A DNA stretch of 64,000 nucleotides, taken from assembly GCF_012273515.2 (NCBI RefSeq), contig NZ_CP050975.2, positions 8,928,001 through 8,992,000 of the forward strand, read 5' to 3'. The notes under the pieces were generated by a model. The model worked only from the letters and a program-made list of their open reading frames with translations. It did no database searches and was not told where the DNA came from. The DNA comes from Streptomyces sp. RPA4-2 (GTDB lineage: Bacteria > Actinomycetota > Actinomycetes > Streptomycetales > Streptomycetaceae). The translations under genes and the position numbers were made by a program. This document shows, piece after piece, positions 27,128-36,410 of the stretch. Numbering within the stretch: position 1 is the stretch's first letter; every line of letters starts with the position of its first letter.

Positions 27128-27529
27128 TCAGCAGTCCCACTTGGACGAATGAGGGCTGTAGTTGTTCGCGAGATGGACAAACTCGCCCTTCGAGACGCAG
27201 CCGCCAATGGCGCTGACGTAGCCGACCTCCCGGTACATCGTCACTCCCGCCCCCGAGGTGCCGTTGTTGTAGACGGCGTAGGTGAACTTACCGTCCGCCA
27301 CCCATGAGCAGTTGAACCAGGAGGGAACCGGGTCCTTCCACTTGCACATCTGCGAGTAGGAATTGTCCTGAACGTGCCAGGCGCAGAAGTAGTGGCTGGG
27401 GCATTCGGTTTTGTCGATGGGGAAGGCAGCCGGCGCTGCCGACGCCGGAACTGCGGTCGAGGCGGTCATTGCCCCGACGGCGACGACGGCCGTTGCGGTA
27501 AACCGTGCCAGGCGTGAGCGGATCAGCAT
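27128..27529 (-). CDS. Secreted I36-like peptidase inhibitor family protein
   Basis: 133 residues. The signal peptide is clear (RSRLARFTATAVVAVGAMTA, cleavage near VPASAAP). The mature domain has six Cys (ECPSHYFCAWHV, CKWKDPVPSWFNCSW, GGCVSKGEF, KWDC) and a crystallin-like beta pattern with YNNGTSGAGVTMYR. This fits the peptidase inhibitor I36 / beta-gamma crystallin group frequent in streptomycetes. AGAGGAG stands before the ATG. It would act outside the cell. The exact protease target is unknown. Confidence 0.75.
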   Translation of the reverse strand: MLIRSRLARFTATAVVAVGAMTASTAVPASAAPAAFPIDKTECPSHYFCAWHVQDNSYSQMCKWKDPVPSWFNCSWVADGKFTYAVYNNGTSGAGVTMYREVGYVSAIGGCVSKGEFVHLANNYSPHSSKWDC

Positions 27530-27666
27530 CTCTCTCCTCTGGTCAGATCTGTTCGGTGCCTCAGGCGGACCCGAAAAATGGGATCACCTTGCGTGAGGTG
27601 TCGGGTGACACCCTTTGTCAGCCGGCCGAAAGTGTGGAGGCGCGCTGACCAGCGTCAGGGCCGTCG

Positions 27667-27834
27667 CGCGTCGCCAAGGTCGACGCCCTGCGCGAGGGCC
27701 AAGCGCCACCGGGCCGGCTGGACGTCGGGGACTTCCTGCGGAAGCCTCCCGACGGGTTCTTGACGGGATTGCACCGTGATCAGGTAGCGCTGCTCTTGGG
27801 GTTCGTCATCCGAGGTCGTGCATGGGGCGGCTAG
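27667..27834 (+). pseudogene. Possible 3' gene remnant
   Basis: A short forward frame with good third-position bias reads RVAKVDALREGQAPPGRLDV, then LRKPPDGFLTGLHRDQVALL and VIRGRAWGG before TAG. No start is visible and the family is unknown. It lies between two secreted-protein genes of opposite direction. Confidence 0.3.
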
Positions 27835-27972
27835 TTGCACTGGGAACAGTCCGGCACGTACGCACGTGTGTCGTGAATCCGCCCCGCTGGGCGCGCCGCC
27901 CCTGTCGGGACTCAGGGCAGGGAAATCATTCCAGCGTGACGTGCTTGCGGTAGACGCTGTTGTGCATTTCCT

Positions 27973-28884
27973 TCACTCTGGGCCGGTGGAGGTACTTCTA
28001 TTTGGCGTTCCTAATGCCTTCCGCTTCAACATCTGGTAGCGCCGAAGGTCGGCTCGGGTCGAGTCGTTGAGCGCGGATTTTTCCGCGTACCGTTGGGCTT
28101 CGTACACCGCTTCGTGAAGCCGTGCCCTGCGCTCGCAGACGTAATCGTCGGATGCGATGCGCAACTCTTCACCGCCGAGGCTGCGTAGTGCTCTGTCGCT
28201 GCCGTCGGTCGACTCTACGTCGCGGGCAAGCTCTTTTCTCGGTGCCTGCAGATCGTCGTACACGTAGCCTGACTTCCGCATGCATGAGGACCATTTGGCC
28301 AGCGCGCTGACATATCGGCCGTCTTTTTCGGCCTGGTCCATCACAGCCGCCTGCAAACCTTCCAGTTCATTCTCAAGCCGGTTCCAGCCCGGCCCGTAGG
28401 CCGCTTCGCGGCCCTGGTAAGCGCACCCGTCGGGCCGGTAGGTCAGAACCACTCCGGTCGAAAGAGTGAATTTCTCTACGTGCGTGCCTTCCAGCGCCTT
28501 TGTCCAGCCAGTGGAGTGGTGAGCGGCCGGCGGAGCATGGTTGCCCGTCCCGCCGATAATCTCGCCCACTACGCCGTAACCGTCCTGGCGTGCCTGCTCC
28601 TTGCGTAGCAGACCGTACGGATTGGTGGTCACCGCACGCTCGCTCACCGTTGTTCGCTCCGGCTCGTACCTGAATCCGCGGCGTGCCATGCAACCAGCGA
28701 CGGCGGACTCCTCTTGCTCCCGCAAACGAGCGGTGTCCGCCACGGAGGTGACGAGGGCGGCGGACAGCGGTCGCGGGTCGAACGGGACTTGCCCTCGGTC
28801 GCCGCTACCCGAGAACGAACAGCCAGTCGTGAACGCCGCGGCGGTGACGACGATCTCCGCGAGCCGTGCCGGGGCTCGCCTCAT
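27973..28884 (-). CDS. Putative lipoprotein, function unknown
   Basis: 303 residues from ATG 28884, which overlaps the upstream stop by 4 nt (ATGA), so the gene is translationally coupled to the I36-like gene. The signal ends in a lipobox (VVTAAAFTTGC, Cys near residue 22). The mature protein is helical and charged. It has repeated Cys-containing elements (AVAGCMARRGFRYEPE and KWSSCMRKSGYVYDDL) of the type seen in streptomycete surface lipoproteins where C-M-x-x-x-G-Y/F motifs recur. A longer in-frame start (28932) lies inside the upstream gene and is less likely. It is probably anchored on the outer face of the membrane. Confidence 0.7.
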   Translation of the reverse strand: MRRAPARLAEIVVTAAAFTTGCSFSGSGDRGQVPFDPRPLSAALVTSVADTARLREQEESAVAGCMARRGFRYEPERTTVSERAVTTNPYGLLRKEQARQDGYGVVGEIIGGTGNHAPPAAHHSTGWTKALEGTHVEKFTLSTGVVLTYRPDGCAYQGREAAYGPGWNRLENELEGLQAAVMDQAEKDGRYVSALAKWSSCMRKSGYVYDDLQAPRKELARDVESTDGSDRALRSLGGEELRIASDDYVCERRARLHEAVYEAQRYAEKSALNDSTRADLRRYQMLKRKALGTPNRSTSTGPE

Positions 28885-29294
28885 ACGCACCAGTTGTCTG
28901 AGTAGACGTGGTGGTACAAAGCCGTTCCCCATTCCGGGTTGTTGGCCACGTCGTTAAGCGAGTACATGCCCGTGCCGCGGGCCAATGTCCAGTAGTGGCC
29001 CGTGTAGTTGCGCTCGCTGTAGACCCGTACATTGCAGGAGGTACCGGCGTTCCACAGAGACTCGGCCCCACGGAACTGGGAGAAGCCGGTGAGGTCCGTG
29101 TTGTCCCCGTAGATCGCGCCGCGTGACCCGGATTCGTACGTCGAGGTGTAGGAACACAGCGCCCCGGAGGGGCAATCTGCGGCTTCGGCGGTGTCTGCCA
29201 CCGCCAGCGCGGTCAGGACGAGTGCTGCGGCGCCCAGGAAGGAACCGATGGCGAGCTTCCTGGGCATAGGCCTCGCCCTTTGTGCGTTTCCCAT
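28881..29294 (-). CDS. Secreted I36-like peptidase inhibitor family protein
   Basis: 137 residues. GAAGGA precedes the ATG at 29294. The signal sequence is LAIGSFLGAAALVLTALAVA, with cleavage near TAEAADC. The mature domain has Cys pairs (CPSGALC, SCNVRVYSE, NWCV) and strands SRGAIYGDNTDLTGFSQFRG and NYTGHYWTLARGTGMYSLND. These are characteristic of I36 inhibitors and related beta-gamma crystallin folds. The coupled downstream gene is a lipoprotein, so the two may act together at the cell surface. Confidence 0.8.
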   Translation of the reverse strand: MGNAQRARPMPRKLAIGSFLGAAALVLTALAVADTAEAADCPSGALCSYTSTYESGSRGAIYGDNTDLTGFSQFRGAESLWNAGTSCNVRVYSERNYTGHYWTLARGTGMYSLNDVANNPEWGTALYHHVYSDNWCV

Positions 29295-29416
29295 GAGACA
29301 TCCTTCCGTCGATCGGTCCGCTGTCGCTCTCTGCGCCCAGCAGCCCGTCGTACGGGCCGTTGTAGCCGCAGACGTTGTTGTGAGCCCAGCGCTGCTCCCC
29401 CCGGCCTGTTCGGCAC

Positions 29417-29614
29417 TCAGGCCGAGGGTGACCACGGCGAGGGCGACAGCGGCATTGGAGCTCGTTCCCTGCCTCCAGGCCTGCTTGGAGGCAAGGAAGC
29501 GACGCTCGCACCCGCTGCTCCACGCGTGTTCGCGCCGGCCGCGCCTGCGCCTGACGTCGCGGCTGCCGGCGCCGTGGTGAGCACACCAGACGTGACAGCG
29601 ACGAGCTTCGTCAT
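29417..29614 (-). pseudogene. Possible decayed secreted-protein gene
   Basis: An ATG (29614) with GGGAGAAGGG upstream starts a short exported-looking frame (TKLVAVTSGVLTTAPAAATS). The rest of the frame is low-complexity. Another frame on the same strand further on reads NNVCGYNGPYDGLLGAESDS, which looks more like a mature domain. A frameshifted small secreted protein would explain this. Confidence 0.3.
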
Positions 29615-29822
29615 CGGTGACCCTTCTCCCTGGTTCAGATCCTGTTCCGGATCCTGCTGGCGTCCGGCCGTCCGACAGACCGAGGTGAGTCGGCGGAGCG
29701 AAGACCGCAGTAGGCTGCTGCCCTTGTTTGTACTGCTGTTTTGTTGTCCGGAATCGGGAGTTGGATGCCGGACAACAAGCTCCGGACAATGAGCCGGATC
29801 TGTTGATCTCGGGGAGGTATGG

Positions 29823-32800
29823 GTGCCGCGAGCCGAGCGTCCGTTGGCGGACGACGATGGCCTGCTGACCGCCTTTGCGGCAGACCTGCGGCGATTACGG
29901 GCCGAGGCGGGAAGTCCGCCCTACCGTGAGTTGGCCCGTCGGGCGCACTACTCGTCCACGACCCTCGCGGACGCCGCCGCGGGGCGCAGACTCCCGAGCC
30001 TGGCTGTCGCCCTCGCTTACGTACGGGCCTGTGACGGTGATCCGGCCGAGTGGGAGACGCGGTGGCGGTCGACCGCCGCGGAATTGGCGGCCGAGGCACC
30101 GGCCGAGGCGCTCGATTCCCTGGACGACGAACGCCGGAGCCCCTACGCGGGGCTCGCGGCGTTTCAGCCGCAAGACGCCGAACGGTTCTTCGGACGCGAA
30201 CGCCTGACCGACGATCTGGTCACCCGCGTCCGTGACCATCGCTTCCTCGCGGTGTTCGGAGCCTCCGGCTCGGGCAAGTCGTCCCTGTTGCGGGCCGGCC
30301 TGCTGCCCAGGGCCGATGCCATCACAACAGGGAAAGGCGAATGGCGCACAGTACTGCTCGTCCCGGGCCCCCATCCGCTGGAGGAGTGCGCCGCACGACT
30401 GGCCGCGTTGAGCGGCGGATCAGCCACCGCCCTGTCCGAGGAGCTACAGGAAAAGCCCCGCGCCCTGCACATGACCGTTCTGCAGATCCTCGCCGACCGG
30501 CCCGAGGACAGCGAACTCCTATTGATCGTCGACCAGTTCGAGGAGACCTTCACCCTCTGCACCAGCACACGGGAACGGGCCGCATTCATCGAGGCACTGA
30601 CCACCGCAGCCCAGGCTGCCAACAGCCGCACCCGCGTCGTGATCGGCGTCCGGGCCGACTTCTACGCCCGCTGCTCCGAACACCCGGAGCTTGTCGAGGC
30701 GCTGCGCGACACGCAGTTGCTCGTCGGCCCGATGACCACCGACGAACTGCGCCGGGCCATCAGCCAACCCGCCGTACAGGCCGATTGCACGGTCGAAACC
30801 CCGCTGCTGGCCCGCGTTGTCGCCGATGCCACCGGCCAGCCCAACGCCCTGCCGCTGGTCTCGCACGCCTTGCGCGAGACCTGGCGGCGCCGACGCGGCA
30901 ACACCCTCACCCTGGCCGGTTACGAAGCCGCCGGCGGCATCCGACATGCTCTCGCGCAGACAGCCGAAACCGTCTTCGCCAGCCTGACGTTTTCCCAACA
31001 GCACCTGGCCCGCGCCGTCTTCCTGCGGCTCGTCGCCCTCGGCGAGGGGGCTGACGACACCAAACGACGCGTGGCGCGCGCCGAATTGGACGCCCTCGTT
31101 CACCCCGGCACCCAGGCCGTTCTGGACGCGCTGGCCCAGGCCCGCCTCGTCACACTGGACACCGGCACCGTCGAGATCACCCACGAGGCTCTGCTCCAAG
31201 CGTGGCCGCGGCTGGCCGGCTGGCTGAACGAGGACCGGGCAGGACTGCTCACCCACCAGCGGTTGGCGGAAGCCGCAACCACCTGGGAGCGCGAGCACAA
31301 GGATCCGGGCCTGCTCCACCGCGGCGGTCAGCTGGCCACAGCTGCCGAATGGGCCGAACGTCACCGCGGCGACCTCCTTCTCAGCGAACGAGTCCAGGAC
31401 TTCCTGACGGCGTCCCTCCGGCAGCAACGCCGGGCCGGTCACCTGCGCCGAGCAGCAGTCGCCGTACTGGCCGTCCTGGCGGTCCTGGCCTCAACGGCCG
31501 CCGTCGTCGCGTTCCAGCAGCGCGGCGCCGCACGGGCGGAGCGTGATGTCGCCATATCCCGCGAGATCACGGCCCGGTCCGAGCAGGTGGAGAGCAACGA
31601 CAGCTCGCTGGCCGCACGTCTCAGCCTGGCCGCCTACCGGCTGCGGCCCTCACCCGAGCTCTACACCAGGCTCCTCAGCACCGAGAACACGCCCCTCGCG
31701 ACCACGTTGACCGGCCACACCGAGACCGTTTTCGCCGTGGCGTACAGTCCTGACCGGCGCACCCTGGCCACCGCGGGTACCGACGGCACCGTGCACCTGT
31801 GGGACGTCAGCGACTCCGCCCGCCCCAGAGCACTCGGCAAACCCCTCAGGGACCACATCGGCTGGGTGTACTGGTTGGCCTTCAGCCCCGACGGCCGCAC
31901 TCTGGCGGCCGCGGGCCGCGACCGGGCGGTACGGTTGTGGAACGTCACCAATCCCGCTCATCCCGCAGTGTGGGGCCCGCCCTTGAGGGGGCACACCAGT
32001 TACGTGTTCTCCGTGTCGTTCAGCGCCGACGGCCGGATCCTCGCCACCGCGAGCTACGACCACACGCTACGGCTGTGGAACGTGTCCGACCCCGCGCACG
32101 CCACGCCCATCGGTCACGCCGTGACCGGACATGTAGGGGCGGTCGCCTCGGCAACGTTCAGCCCTAGAGGGCGCGTGCTCGCCAGCGCCGGCCACGACCA
32201 CACCATCCACCTTTGGGACATCGCGGACCCGGCCGAGCCCAAGCCTCTCGGCTCTCCGATGAGGGGCCACAAGGACACGGTCTACGCGGTCGCCTTCAGC
32301 CCTGACGGCCGCACGCTCGCCAGTGTCAGCAATGACCACACCGTACGCCTTTGGGACGTGTCCCGCCCCACGCACGCCACCCCACTGGGCCCTGCGCTGA
32401 CCGGCCACACCGACTCCGTGTACGCCGTGGCGTTCAGCCCCGACGGAAAGACCCTCGCCACCGCCGGAGCCGACCACACCATACGGCTGTGGAACGTCAC
32501 CGACCCCCAGCATCCATCGGCCCTCGGCGAACCGCTGACCGGTCACACCGACTACGTCTACTGGCTGGCCTTCAGCCCGGACGGCCGTACGCTCGCCAGT
32601 GCCTCCCGTGATCACACGGTACGACTGTGGCATCTTCCCGGTACTCGTCTGGCTACCCCAGGTCCCCTCGACGCCGTCGCCTTCAGCCCCTGTGGTCATC
32701 TTCTGGCCACCGGGGGCAGCGACCAGGGCACGAAGCTCTGGGATGTCACCGATCCCGCGCTTCCCAGAGCACTGGCTGCGCTGGCGGGCACTGAAGGCAC

Positions 32801-33674
32801 CGTCTCCAGCGTGGACTTCAGCCCGAACGGCCGCGTGCTGGCCACGTCCGGAGCCGACGGCGCCGTGCGCCTGTGGGACGTCGCCGACCCCCGTCGAGCC
32901 AGGCGCCTGCGGGTGATGGGCGGGCACAAGGGCCCGGTCATGCGCGTGGTGTTCAGCCCGAACGGCCGCGTGCTGGCCACCGCGAGCGCCGACCACACCA
33001 TACGGCTGTGGAACGTCACCGATCCGGGGCGTGCTCGTGCTCTGGGCGTCCTGCAGGGCCACACCGACAGCGTCGAGGCGCTGGCGTTCAGCCCGGACGG
33101 ACACGTTCTGGCCAGCGCGGGCTCCGATGACACGCTACGTCTGTGGAACACGTCGAATCCGGCACAGCCCCGGCTGTTCCGGCCGGCCGTACAGACCGAC
33201 AGCGGCGGCATTCGCGCCGCAGCCTTCAGCCCGGACGGGCATACCCTCGCCACTGCGAGCGCCGACCACACCGTACGGCTGTGGAACGTCACCGACCCTG
33301 CCCACTTCGCACGGGCGGGCCAGCCGCTCACCGGCCATTCCAGCTTCGTCGACGCCCTCACCTTCAGCCCGGACGGACGTGTCCTGGCCACCGGTGGCGA
33401 CGACCGGACCGTGCGCCTGTGGGACGTATCTCATCCGGAACATGCCACCGCCATCGGCTCGGCCCTGACCGGTCACGGCGGACCCGTCAACGACACGGCG
33501 TTCAGCCCAGACGGGCGTGTCCTGGCAACCGTCGCCGACGACCGCACCCTTCAGCTGACGCGCGTCAGCGTCGGGGTAGCCGTCCAACGGATCTGCGTCA
33601 CCACCCACAGCGCCCTTACACCGCAGCAATGGCAGCAATACCTGCCCGATCTGCCGTTCCGGTCCCTGTGCTGA
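29823..33674 (+). CDS. HTH-STAND NTPase with 14 WD40 repeats
   Basis: 1283 residues. The GTG start has GGGGAGG about 5 nt upstream. An XRE-like helix-turn-helix comes first (YRELARRAHYSSTTLADAAA, residues about 37-56). A STAND/nSTAND1 NTPase follows: FFGRERLTDDLV near 120, Walker A FGASGSGKSSLL near 147 and Walker B LLLIVDQFEETF near 237. One transmembrane segment (AVAVLAVLAVLASTAAVVAF) lies near 545-565. Fourteen WD40 units follow (about 630-1245), each with FSPDGRxLAT and HTxRLWNV elements, enough for two seven-bladed propellers. Such proteins act as signal-responsive switches, and some STAND proteins are antiviral. It is monocistronic; the role here is inference. Confidence 0.85.
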   Translation: MPRAERPLADDDGLLTAFAADLRRLRAEAGSPPYRELARRAHYSSTTLADAAAGRRLPSLAVALAYVRACDGDPAEWETRWRSTAAELAAEAPAEALDSLDDERRSPYAGLAAFQPQDAERFFGRERLTDDLVTRVRDHRFLAVFGASGSGKSSLLRAGLLPRADAITTGKGEWRTVLLVPGPHPLEECAARLAALSGGSATALSEELQEKPRALHMTVLQILADRPEDSELLLIVDQFEETFTLCTSTRERAAFIEALTTAAQAANSRTRVVIGVRADFYARCSEHPELVEALRDTQLLVGPMTTDELRRAISQPAVQADCTVETPLLARVVADATGQPNALPLVSHALRETWRRRRGNTLTLAGYEAAGGIRHALAQTAETVFASLTFSQQHLARAVFLRLVALGEGADDTKRRVARAELDALVHPGTQAVLDALAQARLVTLDTGTVEITHEALLQAWPRLAGWLNEDRAGLLTHQRLAEAATTWEREHKDPGLLHRGGQLATAAEWAERHRGDLLLSERVQDFLTASLRQQRRAGHLRRAAVAVLAVLAVLASTAAVVAFQQRGAARAERDVAISREITARSEQVESNDSSLAARLSLAAYRLRPSPELYTRLLSTENTPLATTLTGHTETVFAVAYSPDRRTLATAGTDGTVHLWDVSDSARPRALGKPLRDHIGWVYWLAFSPDGRTLAAAGRDRAVRLWNVTNPAHPAVWGPPLRGHTSYVFSVSFSADGRILATASYDHTLRLWNVSDPAHATPIGHAVTGHVGAVASATFSPRGRVLASAGHDHTIHLWDIADPAEPKPLGSPMRGHKDTVYAVAFSPDGRTLASVSNDHTVRLWDVSRPTHATPLGPALTGHTDSVYAVAFSPDGKTLATAGADHTIRLWNVTDPQHPSALGEPLTGHTDYVYWLAFSPDGRTLASASRDHTVRLWHLPGTRLATPGPLDAVAFSPCGHLLATGGSDQGTKLWDVTDPALPRALAALAGTEGTVSSVDFSPNGRVLATSGADGAVRLWDVADPRRARRLRVMGGHKGPVMRVVFSPNGRVLATASADHTIRLWNVTDPGRARALGVLQGHTDSVEALAFSPDGHVLASAGSDDTLRLWNTSNPAQPRLFRPAVQTDSGGIRAAAFSPDGHTLATASADHTVRLWNVTDPAHFARAGQPLTGHSSFVDALTFSPDGRVLATGGDDRTVRLWDVSHPEHATAIGSALTGHGGPVNDTAFSPDGRVLATVADDRTLQLTRVSVGVAVQRICVTTHSALTPQQWQQYLPDLPFRSLC

Positions 33675-33723
33675 TGCGCCCCGACCCGCCGCTGAGGCGG
33701 GCGTAGCCGCCCGCCGGCCCCCG

Positions 33724-33830
33724 CGCCGTGGCTGCTCGATGACCCCGCACTCGCCAGCACCTACAACACGGCCTACGAACGCGTGTACCCCGGCGCGCTG
33801 CCGAACTGGGCATCCCCGCAACCGCTCTGA
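33724..33830 (+). pseudogene. C-terminal scrap of an unidentified gene
   Basis: The forward frame reads PWLLDDPALASTYNTAYERV and YPGALPNWASPQPL before TGA at 33828-33830, with coding-like third positions and no start. It lies between the STAND gene and the VOC gene. Family unknown. Confidence 0.35.
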
Positions 33831-33898
33831 CCGGACGAAAGCCTGGGAGCAGTGACGAGAGCGCCCCGAAACGCCGTTTCCGCTGCTGCCCCGCGCCC

Positions 33899-34483
33899 AT
33901 GCCGCACCTGGGGGAGCGCCGGACAAGGACCGCAGGAGCGTTGCATCACGTTGAGATCTGGGTGCCCGACCTCGACCGCGCACTCGCCTCGCTCGGCTGG
34001 CTGCTGGCGACGCTGGGCTACACCATCTCCCAGAGTTGGGCCGCTGGCCGCAGCTGGCTGCTCGGGCCGACCTACCTCGTCCTCGAACAGTCTCCGGCCC
34101 TCACCGCCGACCGGCACGACCGCCATCGCCCCGGTCTGAACCACCTCGCGTTCCACGTCGAGGACGCCGCTGCTGTCGAGAAGGTGGCCGTCGAGGCCGC
34201 CCAGCATGGCTGGCGCCTGATGTTCCCCGAACTGCACCCGCACGCCGGCGGCGGACAGCACTACGCCGCCTACCTGGAGAACGACGACGGCTTCGAGGTC
34301 GAACTCGTTGCGATCAGCCCACCCGAAACTGATCCACAGGTATTGACGATTACTCAAGGGCCCGAAATGGATCAGATTCGTGCGTTCAGCCAGCATGCAG
34401 TAGCTCGAGCGTGCAACATCCGCGGCAGGCAGGGCCACCGCTGGTCGGCACGGTGGCTGCCGCACTCACCCTCGTACCGCTGA
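33899..34483 (+). CDS. VOC-superfamily protein with altered C-terminus
   Basis: Residues about 14-143 form a vicinal-oxygen-chelate (glyoxalase/bleomycin-resistance) domain: GALHHVEIWVPDLDRALASL, then PGLNHLAFHVEDAAAVEKVA and GGQHYAAYLENDDGFEVELV. The H, H and E metal-ligand candidates are all visible. The natural protein should end soon after VELVAI. Instead the frame runs 50 residues further through a 30-bp motif shared with 52811-52840 and into unrelated sequence. An insertion scar has probably replaced its stop codon. The substrate is unknown. Confidence 0.65.
   Translation: MPHLGERRTRTAGALHHVEIWVPDLDRALASLGWLLATLGYTISQSWAAGRSWLLGPTYLVLEQSPALTADRHDRHRPGLNHLAFHVEDAAAVEKVAVEAAQHGWRLMFPELHPHAGGGQHYAAYLENDDGFEVELVAISPPETDPQVLTITQGPEMDQIRAFSQHAVARACNIRGRQGHRWSARWLPHSPSYR
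34331..34360. repeat. 30-bp motif, copy 1 (probable IS-end scar)
   Basis: It begins GATCCACAGGTATTGACG and ends ACTCAAGGG. It matches 24 of 30 positions with 52811-52840, with identical first 8 and last 8 bases. It sits exactly where VOC similarity stops. It is interpreted as a leftover transposon end; the family was not determined. Confidence 0.45.
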
Positions 34484-34496
34484 CGGCACTCGGGCT

Positions 34497-34690
34497 ATCG
34501 TGGTCGGCCAGGAGCCGTCCCGGATGCGCGCCAAACTGGTCCGCTTCTCGCCGGGCGCCCGCACCGACTGGCACTCCCACGCCCTGGCCCAGACCCTGCA
34601 CATTGTTTCCGGCATCGCCCTGAATGGCACCCGGGACGGCACCGTCTTCGAGGTCCACCCCGGGGAGAGACCATGGCCGCATCCGCCCAC
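34497..34690 (+). pseudogene. Cupin-domain remnant
   Basis: The frame reads GQEPSRMRAKLVRFSPGART, DWHSHALAQTLHIVSGIAL and RDGTVFEVHPGE. This is the first half of a small cupin with HxH metal ligands (WHSHALAQT). The second cupin motif is absent and the frame becomes shadow after 34690. No start codon is secure. Confidence 0.5.
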
Positions 34691-35168
34691 GTCAGGGGGA
34701 GACGGAAGCACCTCCAGCACGCACCACGGGATTTACCACGCCGCCGGCGCGCACCGAAGGTGCGTTCGATCGCTGACCTGCGGTTTCGGCCAGTGGCGTG
34801 GTGGGCGAAACGTCGTGCCACCACCTTCGCCGGGACGGCGCACGGCAGTTTCGACGCTCACGTGACGCTCGTTCTGATGGCGTGTCAGGTGGCTTTCGGG
34901 TTGCAGAGTGCGGGGCAGCGGTGTGGGCTGACGCTCGTGCCTCGGTGGTCCGCCCTGGACGAACGGCAGCGCGCTTCTCAAACGGCTCGCGGCATCCCAA
35001 GGCCATGGCGTTGAAGCGCTCTGCTCCGGAGCCCACTCCCAAAGTGATGCACCCCCCGGACAGGTGTCGTCAAGGGGCATGAGCTCCTTGGTGAACGGTA
35101 CGGGTGACGGAAGTGGGGAGACGTGGCATGTGGGCTGAGCCGGCGGGTTCACGGGTCTGTCGTACGTG
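34691..35168. other. About 480 bp without a supported gene
   Basis: Open frames on both strands are Arg-rich and lack steady codon bias, ribosome sites or motifs. No convincing promoter or hairpin was found. Confidence 0.45.
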
Positions 35169-36410
35169 TCACCTCCCGGTCTGCCACACGGAGGTGAGCG
35201 CCGCGACCGGGTCGGGGTCGACCGGCGCTGCCGGCCACCAGTCGCCGTCGTCATCCTGGAGGTAGGGGTACCAGCGGGTGTCGGGGCCCAGGCGCAGTTG
35301 GATGCCGTGGTCGGTGAGGGTGAGGCGGTTGCGCCAGGCCCTGAGGGCGACCGGGGTGGTGGTCATTTCGGTGAGGGCCTCGGTCAGGGCGGTGCGGGCG
35401 CCTGTCATCGCTGCCGGGTCGGGGGTGCGGGGCTGTTCGGCGACGGTGATGCCGATCGGGCCGCCATACCGCCAGGCGCGGGTGAGGCGGGCGAACGCGG
35501 TCGGTTTGGCACCGGTGTTCTGGATGAGGTGGTGGAACCAGTCGGGTCCGCAGTTGCTCGCGGCGATCCGCGCCGCGTCCTCGTGCTGGGACAGGTGCAG
35601 GCTGGTGGTGTCGCCGGTGAGCAGCTGGGCGGCGCGTGTGGCGGTATCCGCCATGAGGCGTTCGAGGTCCGCAGTGGACAGCCCGGTGCCGGGCGGCGGG
35701 GCGGCGGGCAGTGCGGCGGTGTGGGGGGCCGGTTCGGGGAGGTCGGGAAGAGGCGGAGTGTGTTCGGCCAGGGCGGCCCAGGCCGCGTAGGCGCTTACGG
35801 CCGGGAGCCCCGCTCGGGCCGGTGGTGTGGAGGGCGCCTGGGCGGCCGTACGGCGGGCGCGCAGCTGGGCCAGGACCTCCTCCCGTACGCGGCCGCGCAG
35901 GGCGAACACCACGAAGGGGTCGGCGTCGATGGTGGCGGCGATGGCGTAGCAGAGCGCGGCGGCGTGTTTGCAGGGGTAGCCCCAGTCGGGGCAGGAGCAT
36001 TCGGGGTCGAGTTCGGTGGGCTGCGGGAGCAGGGGGACACCTGCCTGGCCCGCGTCGTCGACGAGTTCGGCGGGCATCTCGCCGTCGAGGAGCGCCGCGA
36101 GGTGCCCGGCTCGGGCCGCGATGGCGTCGAGGAGGGTGTCCCACTGGGCGTCGGTGAGGACGGGCAGGTGGACGGCGGAGCGGTAGGGGCGGGGCCTGCT
36201 GCCCTGGACGGCGGCTTTGACCTGGCCGGGGGCGACGGTGACGGAACCGACCATGCCCTGGCGGGCGTAGGTACGTCCGCGGGACAGGCGCCCCGAGTCC
36301 AGGGTGGAGTCCTCCAGGGCCGTCACCCATGCCTGGCCCCACCAGGTCGCGGCGAAGGCACGCTTGCCGCGGGTGGGTACGCGGCGCGGGCCGGGGGTCG
36401 AGGGGCTCAT
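35169..36410 (-). CDS. SWIM zinc-finger protein
   Basis: 413 residues. The SWIM motif (CxC...CxH) is ECSCPDWGYPCKHAAALCYA at about residues 138-157. FAATWWGQAWVTALED and GRTYARQGMVGSVTVAPGQV at the N-terminus match SWIM proteins that accompany SNF2 helicases. The C-terminus reads RWYPYLQDDDGDWWPAAP. The start ATG (36410) overlaps the helicase stop by 4 nt (ATGA), so the pair is translationally coupled. SWIM domains bind DNA or proteins; here it probably works in complex with the helicase. The cellular role is unknown. Confidence 0.85.
   Translation of the reverse strand: MSPSTPGPRRVPTRGKRAFAATWWGQAWVTALEDSTLDSGRLSRGRTYARQGMVGSVTVAPGQVKAAVQGSRPRPYRSAVHLPVLTDAQWDTLLDAIAARAGHLAALLDGEMPAELVDDAGQAGVPLLPQPTELDPECSCPDWGYPCKHAAALCYAIAATIDADPFVVFALRGRVREEVLAQLRARRTAAQAPSTPPARAGLPAVSAYAAWAALAEHTPPLPDLPEPAPHTAALPAAPPPGTGLSTADLERLMADTATRAAQLLTGDTTSLHLSQHEDAARIAASNCGPDWFHHLIQNTGAKPTAFARLTRAWRYGGPIGITVAEQPRTPDPAAMTGARTALTEALTEMTTTPVALRAWRNRLTLTDHGIQLRLGPDTRWYPYLQDDDGDWWPAAPVDPDPVAALTSVWQTGR

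Noticed and set aside
31700..33570. Regularly spaced similar DNA blocks that could look like a tandem repeat or CRISPR array
   Set aside because: They are codons of WD40 repeats in one long gene; spacing is about 120-135 bp and the repeats diverge.
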